From UBA6770 sp965660875 (GTDB lineage: Bacteria; Bacteroidota; Bacteroidia; Flavobacteriales_G; Salibacteraceae), in NCBI GenBank assembly GCA_965660875.1, contig CBFIBQ010000001.1, forward strand, positions 1 to 64,000: a stretch of DNA of 64,000 nucleotides, written 5' to 3'. Position 1 is the first letter of the stretch. Each line of letters begins with the position of its first letter. Below, piece after piece: positions 34,117 to 43,425 of this stretch. The notes below the pieces were generated by a model. It had not been told where the DNA came from and searched no databases. It was given only the letters and a program-made list of their open reading frames with translations. The position numbers were made by a program, and so were the translations under genes.

Positions 34117-35166
34117 GTGCCGAATGAATCGAAAATTACTACCACACTGCAAGAGGAAACCGAGGAAAACCCAAGAGCTTTAACCGATAGTTTTAATCGT
34201 GAACATACCTACTTGCGCATTTCCTTAATTGAGAAGTGTAATTTAAGATGTACCTATTGTATGCCTGCTGAAGGAGTTCAACTTTCGCCCTCTAGTTCTA
34301 TAATGACGGCACAGGAAATTCTAAGTATCGCCAAATCTTTTGTAAATTCTGGCGTTACAAAAATCCGTCTCACGGGAGGAGAGCCATTATTAAGAAAAGA
34401 CTTTGATGTTATTTTTAATGGACTGTCTGATCTCCCCGTGGAGGTTGGCATTACTACAAACGCTGTGTTGCTAGATAAGTACCTTCCGTTATTTAAGGAG
34501 CGGGAGATGACCAGCATAAACATAAGTTTGGATACCTTATCCAAAAAAAAGTTTCGAGAAATTACTCGTCGGGACCAATTCAATCGGGTTTTAAATAACA
34601 TCTATGCTGCATTAAATGCCGGCATACAACCTAGAATTAATGTCGTTTTGCTACAAGATTTCAACGAAGATGAAATCAACGATTTTATTGAACTGACGAA
34701 AGACGTACCCATAGTCATTCGATTTATTGAATTCATGCCATTTGAAGGAAACCAATGGAAAACTGAAAAATTGGTTTCATTGGCTTCAATTCTTCAGCAG
34801 GTTGCTGAAAAATTTGGTGGCGACCAAATTGTTCGACTTCAAGACAAACCAAACGACACCTCAAAGAACTACCGTATCAAAGGTTTTAGCGGTAGCTTTT
34901 CAATTATAAGCACGGTGACCAATCCATTTTGCGACTCCTGCAATAGAATTAGGCTTACTGCGAATGGAACGATAAAAAACTGTCTGTTTTCAAATGATGA
35001 GGTTAATATTTTGGGTGCACATAGAGCGGGAAAGCTGATTATGCCATTGGTTCAAAAAGCCCTTAATGCCAAGCATTTGGTAAGAGGCGGAATGCACACT
35101 CTGGAGCAATTCTCCAATGCAGAGAATAATCAAGTGAACCGCAGTATGATTCTTATTGGTGGTTAG
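34117..35166 (+). CDS. moaA: GTP 3',8-cyclase (molybdenum cofactor synthesis)
   Basis: MoaA is a radical-SAM enzyme that with MoaC turns GTP into cyclic pyranopterin monophosphate. The N-terminal cluster motif CNLRCTYC and the C-terminal cluster region NPFCDSCNRIRLTANGTIKNCLF are intact, as is the GGEPLLR SAM-binding motif. The usual N-terminus of the family begins near LTDSFNREHTYLRIS, so all candidate starts add a short extension. GTG at 34117 is chosen because a perfect -7 box precedes it; ATG at 34063 would give 18 more residues. No other moa or moe gene is visible in the window. A small hairpin after the stop may be a weak terminator. Confidence 0.93.
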   Translation: MPNESKITTTLQEETEENPRALTDSFNREHTYLRISLIEKCNLRCTYCMPAEGVQLSPSSSIMTAQEILSIAKSFVNSGVTKIRLTGGEPLLRKDFDVIFNGLSDLPVEVGITTNAVLLDKYLPLFKEREMTSINISLDTLSKKKFREITRRDQFNRVLNNIYAALNAGIQPRINVVLLQDFNEDEINDFIELTKDVPIVIRFIEFMPFEGNQWKTEKLVSLASILQQVAEKFGGDQIVRLQDKPNDTSKNYRIKGFSGSFSIISTVTNPFCDSCNRIRLTANGTIKNCLFSNDEVNILGAHRAGKLIMPLVQKALNAKHLVRGGMHTLEQFSNAENNQVNRSMILIGG

Positions 35167-35315
35167 ATAACCTACCCACTTATCTTTTAACTGTAATCAA
35201 ACTCTTGTTTAATCCACGTCTTGAAATAACTACTCACTGTTTATAAAATCCGAAACAAGCAAAAAGGTCGGCAATGCCTTTCAACATCTTTGTCAGTTAG
35301 CAAAAACTCATTACT

Positions 35316-36422
35316 ATGTCTACATTTTGGAAAGTTATAATCGTTGGAGTATCTATTGCGCTTCTTGGGAGCTGCGTACCACAAAAAAAATATGCTGAAC
35401 TGCAGAAAAACTATGAGAAAAGTGAAGCTGAGCGTAAGTATCTTTCTGGGGCAGTGAAGGATCTAGAAACTGAACGCAACGAATTAAAGGCGCAGGTTGA
35501 AAAACTTCAAAAAGATTTTGATGCGCTAAACGAAGCATACAGTACTAACAAAAAAGAGCATGAACTGCTGCAGGATAAATACAAAAAGTTAGACGAGTTC
35601 AAAAAACAGCTCTTAGACAACCAAGAAAAGTCAAATGCGGTGAGTAAGGCGGAAAACCGTCAACTGCTCAAAGAGATGATTAAAGCTCAAGAGGATTTAC
35701 AAAAGAAGGAAGATGAGTTGAATCAAAAAGAAGCGGAACTTAATAAGTTAGCCGCACAATTGGAGCGTAACAAAAAGAACCTCAAACAATTGGAACGAGA
35801 CCTTGACGCTAGGAGTAAACGTATCAATGAATTGGAGCAAATGATTGCAGATAAAGATGCTGCAGTTCGTGCATTGAAAGATAAAGTAGCTAATGCACTT
35901 TTAAATTTCAAGGATAAGGGGCTCACAGTTACTCAAAAAAATGGCAGAATATATGTGTCTATGGAAGCACAGTTACTATTTCCTAGCGGTAGTACCGTTG
36001 TAAATGCAGAGGGGAAAAATGCATTGGTAGAATTGGCAAAAGTCCTCGAAAAGCAATCTGACATTACAATATTAGTCGAAGGTCATACGGATATAGACCC
36101 TATGAGTGGTGCAGGTTGTATAAAAGACAACTGGGATTTGTCGGTAATGCGCTCCACTTCGGTTGTAAAGCTGATGCTCAAGAACTCCAAGATTGATCCT
36201 GCTATTTTAACTGCTGCTGGTCGTAGTCAATTTGTACCGCTAGACCCAGCGAAAACCGCCGCTGCGAAAGCCAAAAACAGAAGAATTGAAATTATTCTTA
36301 CTCCAAATCTCGACCAGCTGTTCAAAATTCTGGATGAAGAGGCCCAAAAGCTAGAGCCAGAAAACCCTAATGAAAACTCAGATGACGAAGAATCGGACGA
36401 TGATTTCAATAAGCCAGAATAG
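35316..36422 (+). CDS. OmpA-family lipoprotein with coiled coil
   Basis: A lipoprotein signal (ALLGSC, Cys near 20) is followed by a long Lys/Glu-rich coiled coil (about 25-195) and an OmpA-like peptidoglycan-binding domain (about 205-340) with ITILVEGHTDIDP and LSVMRSTSVVKLML. An acidic tail (DDEESDDD) ends the protein. It probably tethers the outer membrane to peptidoglycan at a fixed distance. A one-mismatch -7 box (35285-35292) lies 23 nt upstream. The recJ gene begins 17 bp after its stop, so the two may share a transcript. Confidence 0.9.
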   Translation: MSTFWKVIIVGVSIALLGSCVPQKKYAELQKNYEKSEAERKYLSGAVKDLETERNELKAQVEKLQKDFDALNEAYSTNKKEHELLQDKYKKLDEFKKQLLDNQEKSNAVSKAENRQLLKEMIKAQEDLQKKEDELNQKEAELNKLAAQLERNKKNLKQLERDLDARSKRINELEQMIADKDAAVRALKDKVANALLNFKDKGLTVTQKNGRIYVSMEAQLLFPSGSTVVNAEGKNALVELAKVLEKQSDITILVEGHTDIDPMSGAGCIKDNWDLSVMRSTSVVKLMLKNSKIDPAILTAAGRSQFVPLDPAKTAAAKAKNRRIEIILTPNLDQLFKILDEEAQKLEPENPNENSDDEESDDDFNKPE

Positions 36423-36439
36423 TTTTTTATTTTCGGTAA

Positions 36440-38152
36440 ATGGATTACCGATGGGAACTTGCCGAAAAACCAGAAAAGAATCAAATTGAAAAGCTAACCG
36501 ACGAGTTGGGTATAAGCCCTCTTGTTGCTCAGTTATTGGTGCAACGAGACATTAGCAACTTTGACCAATCCAAAGAGTTTTTTAGACCCAATCTAAGTTA
36601 CCTCCATGACCCTTATTTGATGAAGGACATGGATAAAGCTGTCGCTCGAATATTGGACGCACTTGAGCAGGAAGAGAAAATTTTAATTTACGGCGATTAC
36701 GATGTTGACGGGACTACCTCCGTAGCACTTATGGTTTCCTTTTTTCAGCATTTCTACCCAGATAATATTGACTACTACATCCCCGACCGATATGCTGAAG
36801 GCTACGGCGTATCGTTCCAAGGAGTAGATTATGCCAAGGAGAACAACTGCACTTTAATCATTGCTTTAGACTGCGGAATTCGAGCGCATGAAAAAGTAGA
36901 TTATGCGTCAGAAAAAGGCATAGATTTTATCATTTGTGACCATCACTTACCGCATGGTGATTTACCAAAGGCCGTTGCCGTATTAGACCACAAACGTTCG
37001 GACTGCGAATACCCGTACAAAGAACTATCGGGTTGTGGCATTGGGTTCAAATTGTGTCAAGCCCTAGCTTCTGAACTGAATTTAGAAGACAATACCTGGG
37101 TAGGTTTATTAGACCTCGTGGCTATTTCTAGTGCATGCGATATTGTACCCATTACCGGAGAAAACAGGGTGTTGGTGCATTTAGGTATGGAGCAGCTTAA
37201 CAATTCTGCAAGACGTGGAATTGACCAAATGATTGAATTGGCTGGAAAAAAAGGAAAACTAACCGTGACCGATGTGGTTTTTGTAATCGGCCCTAGAATA
37301 AACGCTGCCGGAAGAATTGAGCACGCAAAAAAAGCTGTTGAATTGCTCCTTTCCGACTCTGGAGAGCTGGCAGAAAAAGCTAGTAAGGTTTTAGAAGAAC
37401 GCAACCTGGAACGGAGAGAATTGGATAAAACCATAACCGAAGAGGCGCTTTCTGCGATTGTGGAACAAAAAATCGAAAACAATAAGTCAACCGTAGTGTA
37501 TGATGCCAATTGGCATAAGGGTGTGGTGGGTATTGTTGCCTCCAGATTAACCGAACACTATTACCGACCAACCATTGTACTTACCGAATCGAATGGAAAG
37601 GCGGTGGGTTCGGCTCGCTCTGTAAAGGGCTACGATATTCACGAAGCACTAACCCAGTGTGATGAGGTGTTAGAACAGTTTGGTGGTCACCAATTTGCTG
37701 CTGGAATGACCTTAGAAATTGGAAATGTTCCAAAGCTCCAAGCCAAATTTGAAGAAGTAGTTTCCAGCACCATTGACCCAGAATTATTGATTCCTAAAAT
37801 TGAAGTGGATTTAGAAATTGACTTGTCGGAAATCAACGATAAATTTTGGAGACTGATAAAACAATTTGCTCCTTTTGGACCAGACAACATGAAACCCGTT
37901 TTTGTTACTCGGAACTGTATCGATGGAGGCTGGAGCAAAGCAGTTGGTGGAGATTTGACACACCTAAAACTGGACGTCGTTCAGCAGAATAACTCGAAGT
38001 TAAAAATCGGAGGCATTGCCTTTAACCAAGGTCATTTGATTGATAAAATAAAAGCCAAAAAACCTTTTGATATTGTTTACACCATTGAAGAAAACGAATG
38101 GCAAGGGAATGTGAGCTTGCAGCTTATGGTTAAGGATTTGAAGTTTCAATAG
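36440..38152 (+). CDS. recJ: Single-stranded-DNA-specific exonuclease RecJ
   Basis: RecJ degrades single-stranded DNA 5' to 3' in recombination and mismatch repair. The 570-aa protein has the DHH-family motifs YGDYDVDGTTS, ALDCGIRA and ICDHHLPHGD, then DHHA1 (GPRINAAGRIEHA and GSARSVKGYDIHEAL) and a C-terminal OB-like domain. The length is normal. The last codons form one arm of a hairpin shared with the convergent aldehyde dehydrogenase gene. Confidence 0.95.
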   Translation: MDYRWELAEKPEKNQIEKLTDELGISPLVAQLLVQRDISNFDQSKEFFRPNLSYLHDPYLMKDMDKAVARILDALEQEEKILIYGDYDVDGTTSVALMVSFFQHFYPDNIDYYIPDRYAEGYGVSFQGVDYAKENNCTLIIALDCGIRAHEKVDYASEKGIDFIICDHHLPHGDLPKAVAVLDHKRSDCEYPYKELSGCGIGFKLCQALASELNLEDNTWVGLLDLVAISSACDIVPITGENRVLVHLGMEQLNNSARRGIDQMIELAGKKGKLTVTDVVFVIGPRINAAGRIEHAKKAVELLLSDSGELAEKASKVLEERNLERRELDKTITEEALSAIVEQKIENNKSTVVYDANWHKGVVGIVASRLTEHYYRPTIVLTESNGKAVGSARSVKGYDIHEALTQCDEVLEQFGGHQFAAGMTLEIGNVPKLQAKFEEVVSSTIDPELLIPKIEVDLEIDLSEINDKFWRLIKQFAPFGPDNMKPVFVTRNCIDGGWSKAVGGDLTHLKLDVVQQNNSKLKIGGIAFNQGHLIDKIKAKKPFDIVYTIEENEWQGNVSLQLMVKDLKFQ

Positions 38153-38170
38153 GAACTTATCCTATTGAAA
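38144..38170. terminator. Hairpin spanning both convergent stop codons
   Basis: The arms TTTCAATAGGA (38144-38154) and TCCTATTGAAA (38160-38170) are perfectly complementary with a 5-nt loop and include the recJ stop (38150-38152) and the last codons of the dehydrogenase. There is no long T-run, so termination would be weak or factor-dependent. Confidence 0.45.
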
Positions 38171-39602
38171 TACAAACGTTTTTAGGTTCCGTAAAAAACT
38201 TCAGCGCTTCAAAACCGCCTTCGCGTCCAACACCTGAATTTTTTGTACCACCAAATGGTGTGCGCAGATCACGCACCAACCAGCAATTAATCCACACAAT
38301 TCCAGAATCCAAATCATTGGCGATACGATGCGCGCGAGTTAAGTTTTCTGTCCAAACAGTAGCAGCTAAGCCGTACTCGGTGGAGTTAGCCATCATCAAT
38401 ACTTCTTCTTCAGAATCAAACGGAGTAATGGTAACTACAGGGCCAAAAATCTCTTCTTGATTGGTTCTACAATCGTAGCTTAAGCCTTCAATTACTGTTG
38501 GTTCAATGTAATAACCATCGGCGTATTCGCCTTCTAAATGTACTTGTTTTCCGCCAGTTAATACTGTTCCACCTTCTTCCTGTGCCAATTTAATGTAGGA
38601 CAAAACTTTTTCCATGTGTGGTTTTGAAACCACTGCTCCTAACTTAGCATCTGGGTCAAGAGAATGACTCACTTTTCGTTTAGAAACCTTTTCTACAAAT
38701 GCTCTTTTGAACTTGTCATAGATTCCACGTTGCACAAATATTCTAGAACCACACAAACAAATCTGGCCTTGATTGGCAAAGGAAGAAGCTAATGTGGTTG
38801 CCAACATTTTGTCGAAATCGCAATCGTCAAAAATGATATTTGGATTTTTTCCACCCAATTCTAATGAGAGCTTTTTGAATTTTGGAGCGGCTACTTTAGC
38901 GATTTGTGCTCCCGTTGAAGTACCACCGGTAAAGGATACTGCGCAGATATCGTCGTTTTCTGATATTTCTGCGCCTACTTTGGGTCCTAAGCCATGAACG
39001 ATATTTAATACACCTGCCGGCAAACCTGCTTCGATGCATAATTCAGATAGTAAATAAGCTGTCATTGGAGTTACTTCAGAGGGTTTTGCAACCACACAGT
39101 TTCCTGCAGCAATGGCCGGGGCAATTTTCCAAGTAAATAAGTACAACGGTAGGTTCCACGGTGAGATACAACCTACAACACCCAATGGATCTCGTCGTGT
39201 GTAATTCACCACTTTGTCTTCCATCATGTGTGCCTCAGAGGCAAAATGTAAGATGGCTGTGGCAAAAAATTCAAAGTTGGAAGCCGCTCGAGCAATGTCG
39301 ACTTTTTGAGCCAACCAGAGCGGCTTTCCGTTATCAATTGCCTCAGCTTCGGCGAGTTTATCGTAGTTTTCATTGATCAGCTCCACGATTTTAAGCATAA
39401 CCTTAGAACGCTTTTCTTTTGGTGTTACAGACCATTCTGGATAAGCAGCTTTAGCCGCTTTGACGGCCTCTTTAACATCGCTTGCATCCGAATCTGGAAT
39501 TAAGGAATAAACTTTTCCAGTAGAAGGATTGAAGTTGTCGAGGTAATCGTTTGAATTTGGCGCTACCAATTCGCCATTTATATAATTCTGAAGCTTAAAC
39601 AT
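38157..39602 (-). CDS. Aldehyde dehydrogenase, 2-aminomuconate semialdehyde dehydrogenase-like
   Basis: This 481-aa NAD-dependent dehydrogenase has the catalytic Glu in LELGGKNPN, the catalytic Cys in NQGQICLCGSR and the C-terminal signature WLVRDLRTPFGGTKNSGVGREGG. That last segment is characteristic of the ALDH8/AmnC/XylG branch, which oxidises 2-aminomuconate or 2-hydroxymuconate semialdehyde. A role in the kynurenine route of tryptophan breakdown is therefore likely, and a tryptophan 2,3-dioxygenase gene lies in the same window. Other pathway genes are not visible. An exact -7 box lies 18 nt upstream. Confidence 0.85.
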   Translation of the reverse strand: MFKLQNYINGELVAPNSNDYLDNFNPSTGKVYSLIPDSDASDVKEAVKAAKAAYPEWSVTPKEKRSKVMLKIVELINENYDKLAEAEAIDNGKPLWLAQKVDIARAASNFEFFATAILHFASEAHMMEDKVVNYTRRDPLGVVGCISPWNLPLYLFTWKIAPAIAAGNCVVAKPSEVTPMTAYLLSELCIEAGLPAGVLNIVHGLGPKVGAEISENDDICAVSFTGGTSTGAQIAKVAAPKFKKLSLELGGKNPNIIFDDCDFDKMLATTLASSFANQGQICLCGSRIFVQRGIYDKFKRAFVEKVSKRKVSHSLDPDAKLGAVVSKPHMEKVLSYIKLAQEEGGTVLTGGKQVHLEGEYADGYYIEPTVIEGLSYDCRTNQEEIFGPVVTITPFDSEEEVLMMANSTEYGLAATVWTENLTRAHRIANDLDSGIVWINCWLVRDLRTPFGGTKNSGVGREGGFEALKFFTEPKNVCISIG

Positions 39603-39620
39603 GAGCGTAGTTTAGGTGTA

Positions 39621-39628
39621 CAAAGTTA
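39621..39628 (-). promoter_or_regulatory. -7 promoter element of the aldehyde dehydrogenase gene
   Basis: The minus strand reads TAACTTTG, an exact TAnnTTTG match, 18 nt before the ATG. Confidence 0.5.
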
Positions 39629-39691
39629 GGGTTTCAATTGTTATTAAATTGATAGTGGACAATTGTGAATTGATAATTCAAAAGTCAATTC

Positions 39692-40714
39692 CTAGTAGGT
39701 TCTCACATCTGTTTCATAATAATGATCCGATTGAGCTTGCTCTTTTTTATCGGGATTGAACTCGTTGAAAGTGAATCCTTTTTGAATAGAGTACGCACCT
39801 GTTTCTCCCTTTTTGTTTAATGCCAAATAGCCCACTTGAAAATTCTTTGAATCTGGGTTTTTATCGATTATTCTTTGAATGGCCATTTCACAAGCTTCCT
39901 GAGGAGATTTCCCTTGCCGCATAAATTCGACAATAAGAAATGCTCCAACGGTTTTTATAACCGCTTCTCCTTTCCCTGTAGCTGTTGCAGCTCCTATTTC
40001 ATTATCTACATATAGTGCTGCTCCAATTATAGGTGAGTCTCCCACTCTTCCGTGCATTTTCCAAGCAAGTCCCGATGTGGTACAAGCCCCACTTAAATTG
40101 CCTTTTTTATCCAGTGCTATCATCCCAATGGTATCGTGATCCTCAACATTTATCTCGGGCTTATAGTTGGCATCGGTTTTCCATTTTTCCCAACGCTTTC
40201 GCGCTTTTTCGGTCAGTAAATCTTCTACTTCAAAACCTTGGGAAAGCGCATAATCTTGTGCCCCTTTTCCAGCCAACATTACATGAGGCGTTTTCTCCAT
40301 AACCAAACGAGCTATCCGGATAGGGTTTTTGATTCCTTGCAGAAAAGCAACAGAACCCGCATTGCCAGTTTCGTCCATAATGCACGAATCGAGCGTTACG
40401 TTTCCTTCTCTATCGGGTAATCCACCATAGCCTACGCTCGTTACTGCTGGATCACTTTCGGGTATTTGAACCCCGCTTTCTACTGCATCTATTGCGCGTC
40501 CGCCTTTATCTAAAGCCTCCCAAGCTTTTTCATTGGCCTTAAAACCAAATTTCCAAGTAGAGAGCACCACGGGTTTTATTGGTTCATTGGGTTGCTCTTC
40601 AACAGTATCTTCTGTATTTGAATTGCTGCTTGTAGCAAAGCCTACAAAACCCAGAAGCGGAATTGCGGGGAGTGCTAATCCCAGTTTTTTTAGAAACGAT
40701 CTTCTGTTTGCCAT
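39692..40714 (-). CDS. N4-(beta-N-acetylglucosaminyl)-L-asparaginase, TAT-exported
   Basis: This Ntn-hydrolase cleaves the sugar-Asn bond of N-linked glycoasparagines. The N-terminus MANRRSFLKKLGLALP is a twin-arginine signal, so it should be exported folded. The self-cleavage site with the nucleophilic Thr is in VEDHDTIGMIALDKKGNLSG (near residue 197), and a second family motif is GDSPIIGAALYVDNEIGAA. The length of 340 aa is normal. It stands alone between the dehydrogenase gene and a hypothetical gene. It may serve glycoprotein scavenging. Confidence 0.9.
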   Translation of the reverse strand: MANRRSFLKKLGLALPAIPLLGFVGFATSSNSNTEDTVEEQPNEPIKPVVLSTWKFGFKANEKAWEALDKGGRAIDAVESGVQIPESDPAVTSVGYGGLPDREGNVTLDSCIMDETGNAGSVAFLQGIKNPIRIARLVMEKTPHVMLAGKGAQDYALSQGFEVEDLLTEKARKRWEKWKTDANYKPEINVEDHDTIGMIALDKKGNLSGACTTSGLAWKMHGRVGDSPIIGAALYVDNEIGAATATGKGEAVIKTVGAFLIVEFMRQGKSPQEACEMAIQRIIDKNPDSKNFQVGYLALNKKGETGAYSIQKGFTFNEFNPDKKEQAQSDHYYETDVRTY

Positions 40715-40905
40715 AATCTAAATTTTGGACAAGGTAGGGATGAAACAGTTGAATTTGAATGGGCTTGGTTTCAATTATTTAAATAATCGCTGTTTCAGCA
40801 GTCGCTCAAAAAATTCTATGCAGGAAATAAATGCCCAACAATGCATGTATTTATAAGCAACTTGTTAATGAGACTATTATCTAAAACTCATACTTCTTGA
40901 GCTAT

Positions 40906-41946
40906 TTATTGACTACAATTCTCATTAAGAAATTCAACTATTTTTCTTACTTCGGAATATTTATTCAATTGAAGTTTGTTGGAACGCTCATTGTATGCAT
41001 TGCAATAGTTTGCGTTCCGATCCATCCAACCTTTAAAGCTCTTACTGTTCAATTCAAAGGCAACACCATTTTCATCAATAATTATCCATTCGTCATCGTA
41101 TTGCGGTGCAACTTTCTGGGTTGCCATATCTACGGCAATTTGGTTTCTAGCACTCGTAATCGATTGTTTGTCATTACTGATGGTTTTGGCCGCTTTACTC
41201 TGTTTTTTTTGTGCCGCTTCTGTCTTTTCTTTGGAATAAACTTCAGGATATGGGTCACGAATTAAATTAAATTTCCCTTTTTCTACAATTGGCAATAAGT
41301 CTAAAGCATAACGGTTCCACTCTAAGGTTTTATCGCCTCTTGTTTGTGTTACCTTCCAAATGTGCGAAGCATAATAGGGCGTAACTTTTCCGTTTTCATC
41401 TTCAAAGTAAACCGTTTTATAAGACCACTTTCCTGTATAATGGTCTGTATTATCAGGCATTTTAGTAGTTGGGCATTTTAGTTTTTGTGGAGGAGCAGTA
41501 TATTCTCCAAGACCAGAAGTCTCAGCACCAGAGGAACTCATGCGAGCTGAACTGTTTGGGTTGGTCATTGGTTTATTAATAGCCGTTTTGATTACTACCA
41601 CATTTCCCTCTTTTACAGTGCCATCTACTAATGTAATTTGACCTGGATTAAAATCCTCTCTCTTAAAGTCGGCTCGAGTCAATTCTAAGCCAAAAGACTT
41701 TATTTCATTACGCGTATACTTATATTTTTTTTTATCAAACGTTTTAATACTGATTTTTACCGTGTCTCCATCATCAATTTTTAATTGAATTTTACCTTGA
41801 AGCTTTTCATCACTAGGAAGTACAACATAACCAGTTTGGTACCTAGTGGATACTGTGGAACCATTTGAACCTCCGAGAGTGTATTGACTAAATACTGAAA
41901 CAGGAAATAAAAATGCGGTTAAAACCAGAATTGAGAACGCTTTCAT
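40906..41946 (-). CDS. Hypothetical exported protein
   Basis: This 346-aa protein has a clear signal peptide (MKAFSILVLTAFLFPVSVFSQ, 21 residues) and no further membrane helix. A beta-rich region follows (about 35-115: GYVVLPSDEKLQGKIQLKIDDGDTVKISI), then a domain with GKWSYKTVYFEDENGKVTPYYASHIW and a Lys/Gln-rich stretch. The motif of a cell-surface or metabolic enzyme is not recognised. The ATG at 41946 is used; an upstream TTG would add six residues. A one-mismatch -7 box (41962-41969) is 15 nt upstream. Confidence 0.7.
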   Translation of the reverse strand: MKAFSILVLTAFLFPVSVFSQYTLGGSNGSTVSTRYQTGYVVLPSDEKLQGKIQLKIDDGDTVKISIKTFDKKKYKYTRNEIKSFGLELTRADFKREDFNPGQITLVDGTVKEGNVVVIKTAINKPMTNPNSSARMSSSGAETSGLGEYTAPPQKLKCPTTKMPDNTDHYTGKWSYKTVYFEDENGKVTPYYASHIWKVTQTRGDKTLEWNRYALDLLPIVEKGKFNLIRDPYPEVYSKEKTEAAQKKQSKAAKTISNDKQSITSARNQIAVDMATQKVAPQYDDEWIIIDENGVAFELNSKSFKGWMDRNANYCNAYNERSNKLQLNKYSEVRKIVEFLNENCSQ

Positions 41947-42037
41947 AAGTATATCATTCCTCAAAGATGGGTTATGTTAATGATATAATCGACTTATAAT
42001 CAATATATTTCGAGTTTGAAATTAGTGAACCCTCCGA

Positions 42038-42472
42038 TTATATACTGTTCCAATCCATTTTGGCTGTATATTGGGATAAATAATTGAGTCGCTGTTTTAT
42101 CAGTTTTTCAAAAAAGTTTTTTCCGCTTTTGGAGTGATTGAATTCAATCCAACTAGACCCACCGTAAACTTTGAATCGACCACCATTATTGTAAATGGTT
42201 AACCGGTAATATGGTACTGTTAAACAAAATGTTTCGAGCAGGCTCCTGAAGTAAATGCAAATACCCTTTGGCCGCAGCTCAATATACGCCTTGTTGGGAT
42301 ACTTATCTTTGTTGAGTTCTTTGGCTATGTCCGGTGAACTTGTGGCAATAAGCATTTTAGGCGAACCATTTCCACCCATTTTTATTCGAGTCCAAAAGGA
42401 AAATGATGGACCTACGGCTTTGCAAATTTCTTCGTTAATCTTCTTGTGATTGTATGATACATTTCTCAACAC
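42038..42472 (-). CDS. Hypothetical cytoplasmic protein
   Basis: This 144-aa protein has no signal or membrane segment. The core AYIELRPKGICIYFRSLLETFCLTVPYYRLTIYNNGGRFKVYGG looks like a PH-type or beta-sandwich fold, followed by a helical tail. I do not assign a family, though similar hypothetical proteins occur in Bacteroidota. The start is uncertain: no ATG precedes the conserved part, so GTG at 42472 is taken. Nothing in the neighbouring genes hints at its role. Confidence 0.6.
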   Translation of the reverse strand: MLRNVSYNHKKINEEICKAVGPSFSFWTRIKMGGNGSPKMLIATSSPDIAKELNKDKYPNKAYIELRPKGICIYFRSLLETFCLTVPYYRLTIYNNGGRFKVYGGSSWIEFNHSKSGKNFFEKLIKQRLNYLSQYTAKMDWNSI

Positions 42473-42685
42473 ATCACTTCAGACAGATTGCTCCACAAAA
42501 AGTTAAACCAGAACGGGGAATTTTTGATTAGTTGCACTTCCTTGTTCTTTAATTGCAGGCATAAACGCTTTTCTCGGCATTTGTTATTTCGAACCTAAAG
42601 ACTTAAAATGGTCCGTAAGATTTGAGAACCTATGAAGTAATACACCTTTTTTTCTCTGAATTGTACTACTACTAAACAGAGTACG

Positions 42686-43363
42686 ATGGGAAAATTATTA
42701 ATTGTAGGTGGAAGTAAAGGAATAGGAAAGGCTTTACTCGATATGGAATTGGAACAACGAGAAGTAGTAAACATAAGCCGATCCGAACCCGAAACTCAAC
42801 ATTCGAACTTGACACACTATGGCTTGGATGTTTTAAAGGACGAACTCCCGACAATAGACGATTTGGATGGTATAGTTTACTGCCCAGGAAGTATCAACCT
42901 GAAACCAATTGGTTCCTTAAAACAAGAGGATTTTCAACAAGATTTTGAAGTGAATGTATTAGGTGCAGTTCGGGTAATTCAGCACTACTTCAGAAAACTA
43001 AAAAAAGGAAATAATCCAAGTATCGTACTGTTTAGTACTGTGGCTGTAAAAAAAGGAATGGCGTTCCACGCTTCTGTTGCCGCGGCAAAAGCGGGTGTTG
43101 AGGGAATCACAAAATCACTTGCTGCAGAATTTGCACCCGCTATACGTGTAAACTGTATTGCACCTAGTATTACCGACACCCCACTTGCCGCACAGTTATT
43201 AAAGAACGACGAGCGCAGAACCTCACTGGGAAATAACCACCCTTTAAAGCGCGTAGGCGAAGCGGAAGAAGTTGCTGCTGTTGCAAGTTTTTTGCTTTCT
43301 GAAAAAGCTAAAAATATTACCGGTCAAATTTGGGGAGTAGATGGAGGAATGGGTAGCTTATAA
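42686..43363 (+). CDS. SDR-family oxidoreductase
   Basis: This 225-aa short-chain dehydrogenase has the cofactor motif GGSKGIGKALL near residue 8, an NAG-like region in GIVYCPGSINLKPI, an active-site area (LFSTVAVKKGMAFHASVAAAKAG, with Ser and Lys) and the tail NITGQIWGVDGGMGSL. The catalytic Tyr of the YxxxK motif is replaced: the sequence reads HASVAAAK. This is odd and may mean altered or lost catalysis, although the residues could be misaligned by eye. The promoter is unclear. The ClC gene follows 62 bp later. Confidence 0.88.
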   Translation: MGKLLIVGGSKGIGKALLDMELEQREVVNISRSEPETQHSNLTHYGLDVLKDELPTIDDLDGIVYCPGSINLKPIGSLKQEDFQQDFEVNVLGAVRVIQHYFRKLKKGNNPSIVLFSTVAVKKGMAFHASVAAAKAGVEGITKSLAAEFAPAIRVNCIAPSITDTPLAAQLLKNDERRTSLGNNHPLKRVGEAEEVAAVASFLLSEKAKNITGQIWGVDGGMGSL

Positions 43364-43425
43364 GTTGCTATTTTTCATCAATTTAAAAGCAGATTTTCAG
43401 CTAAAAAGCTAACCTTTGCGGCGCG

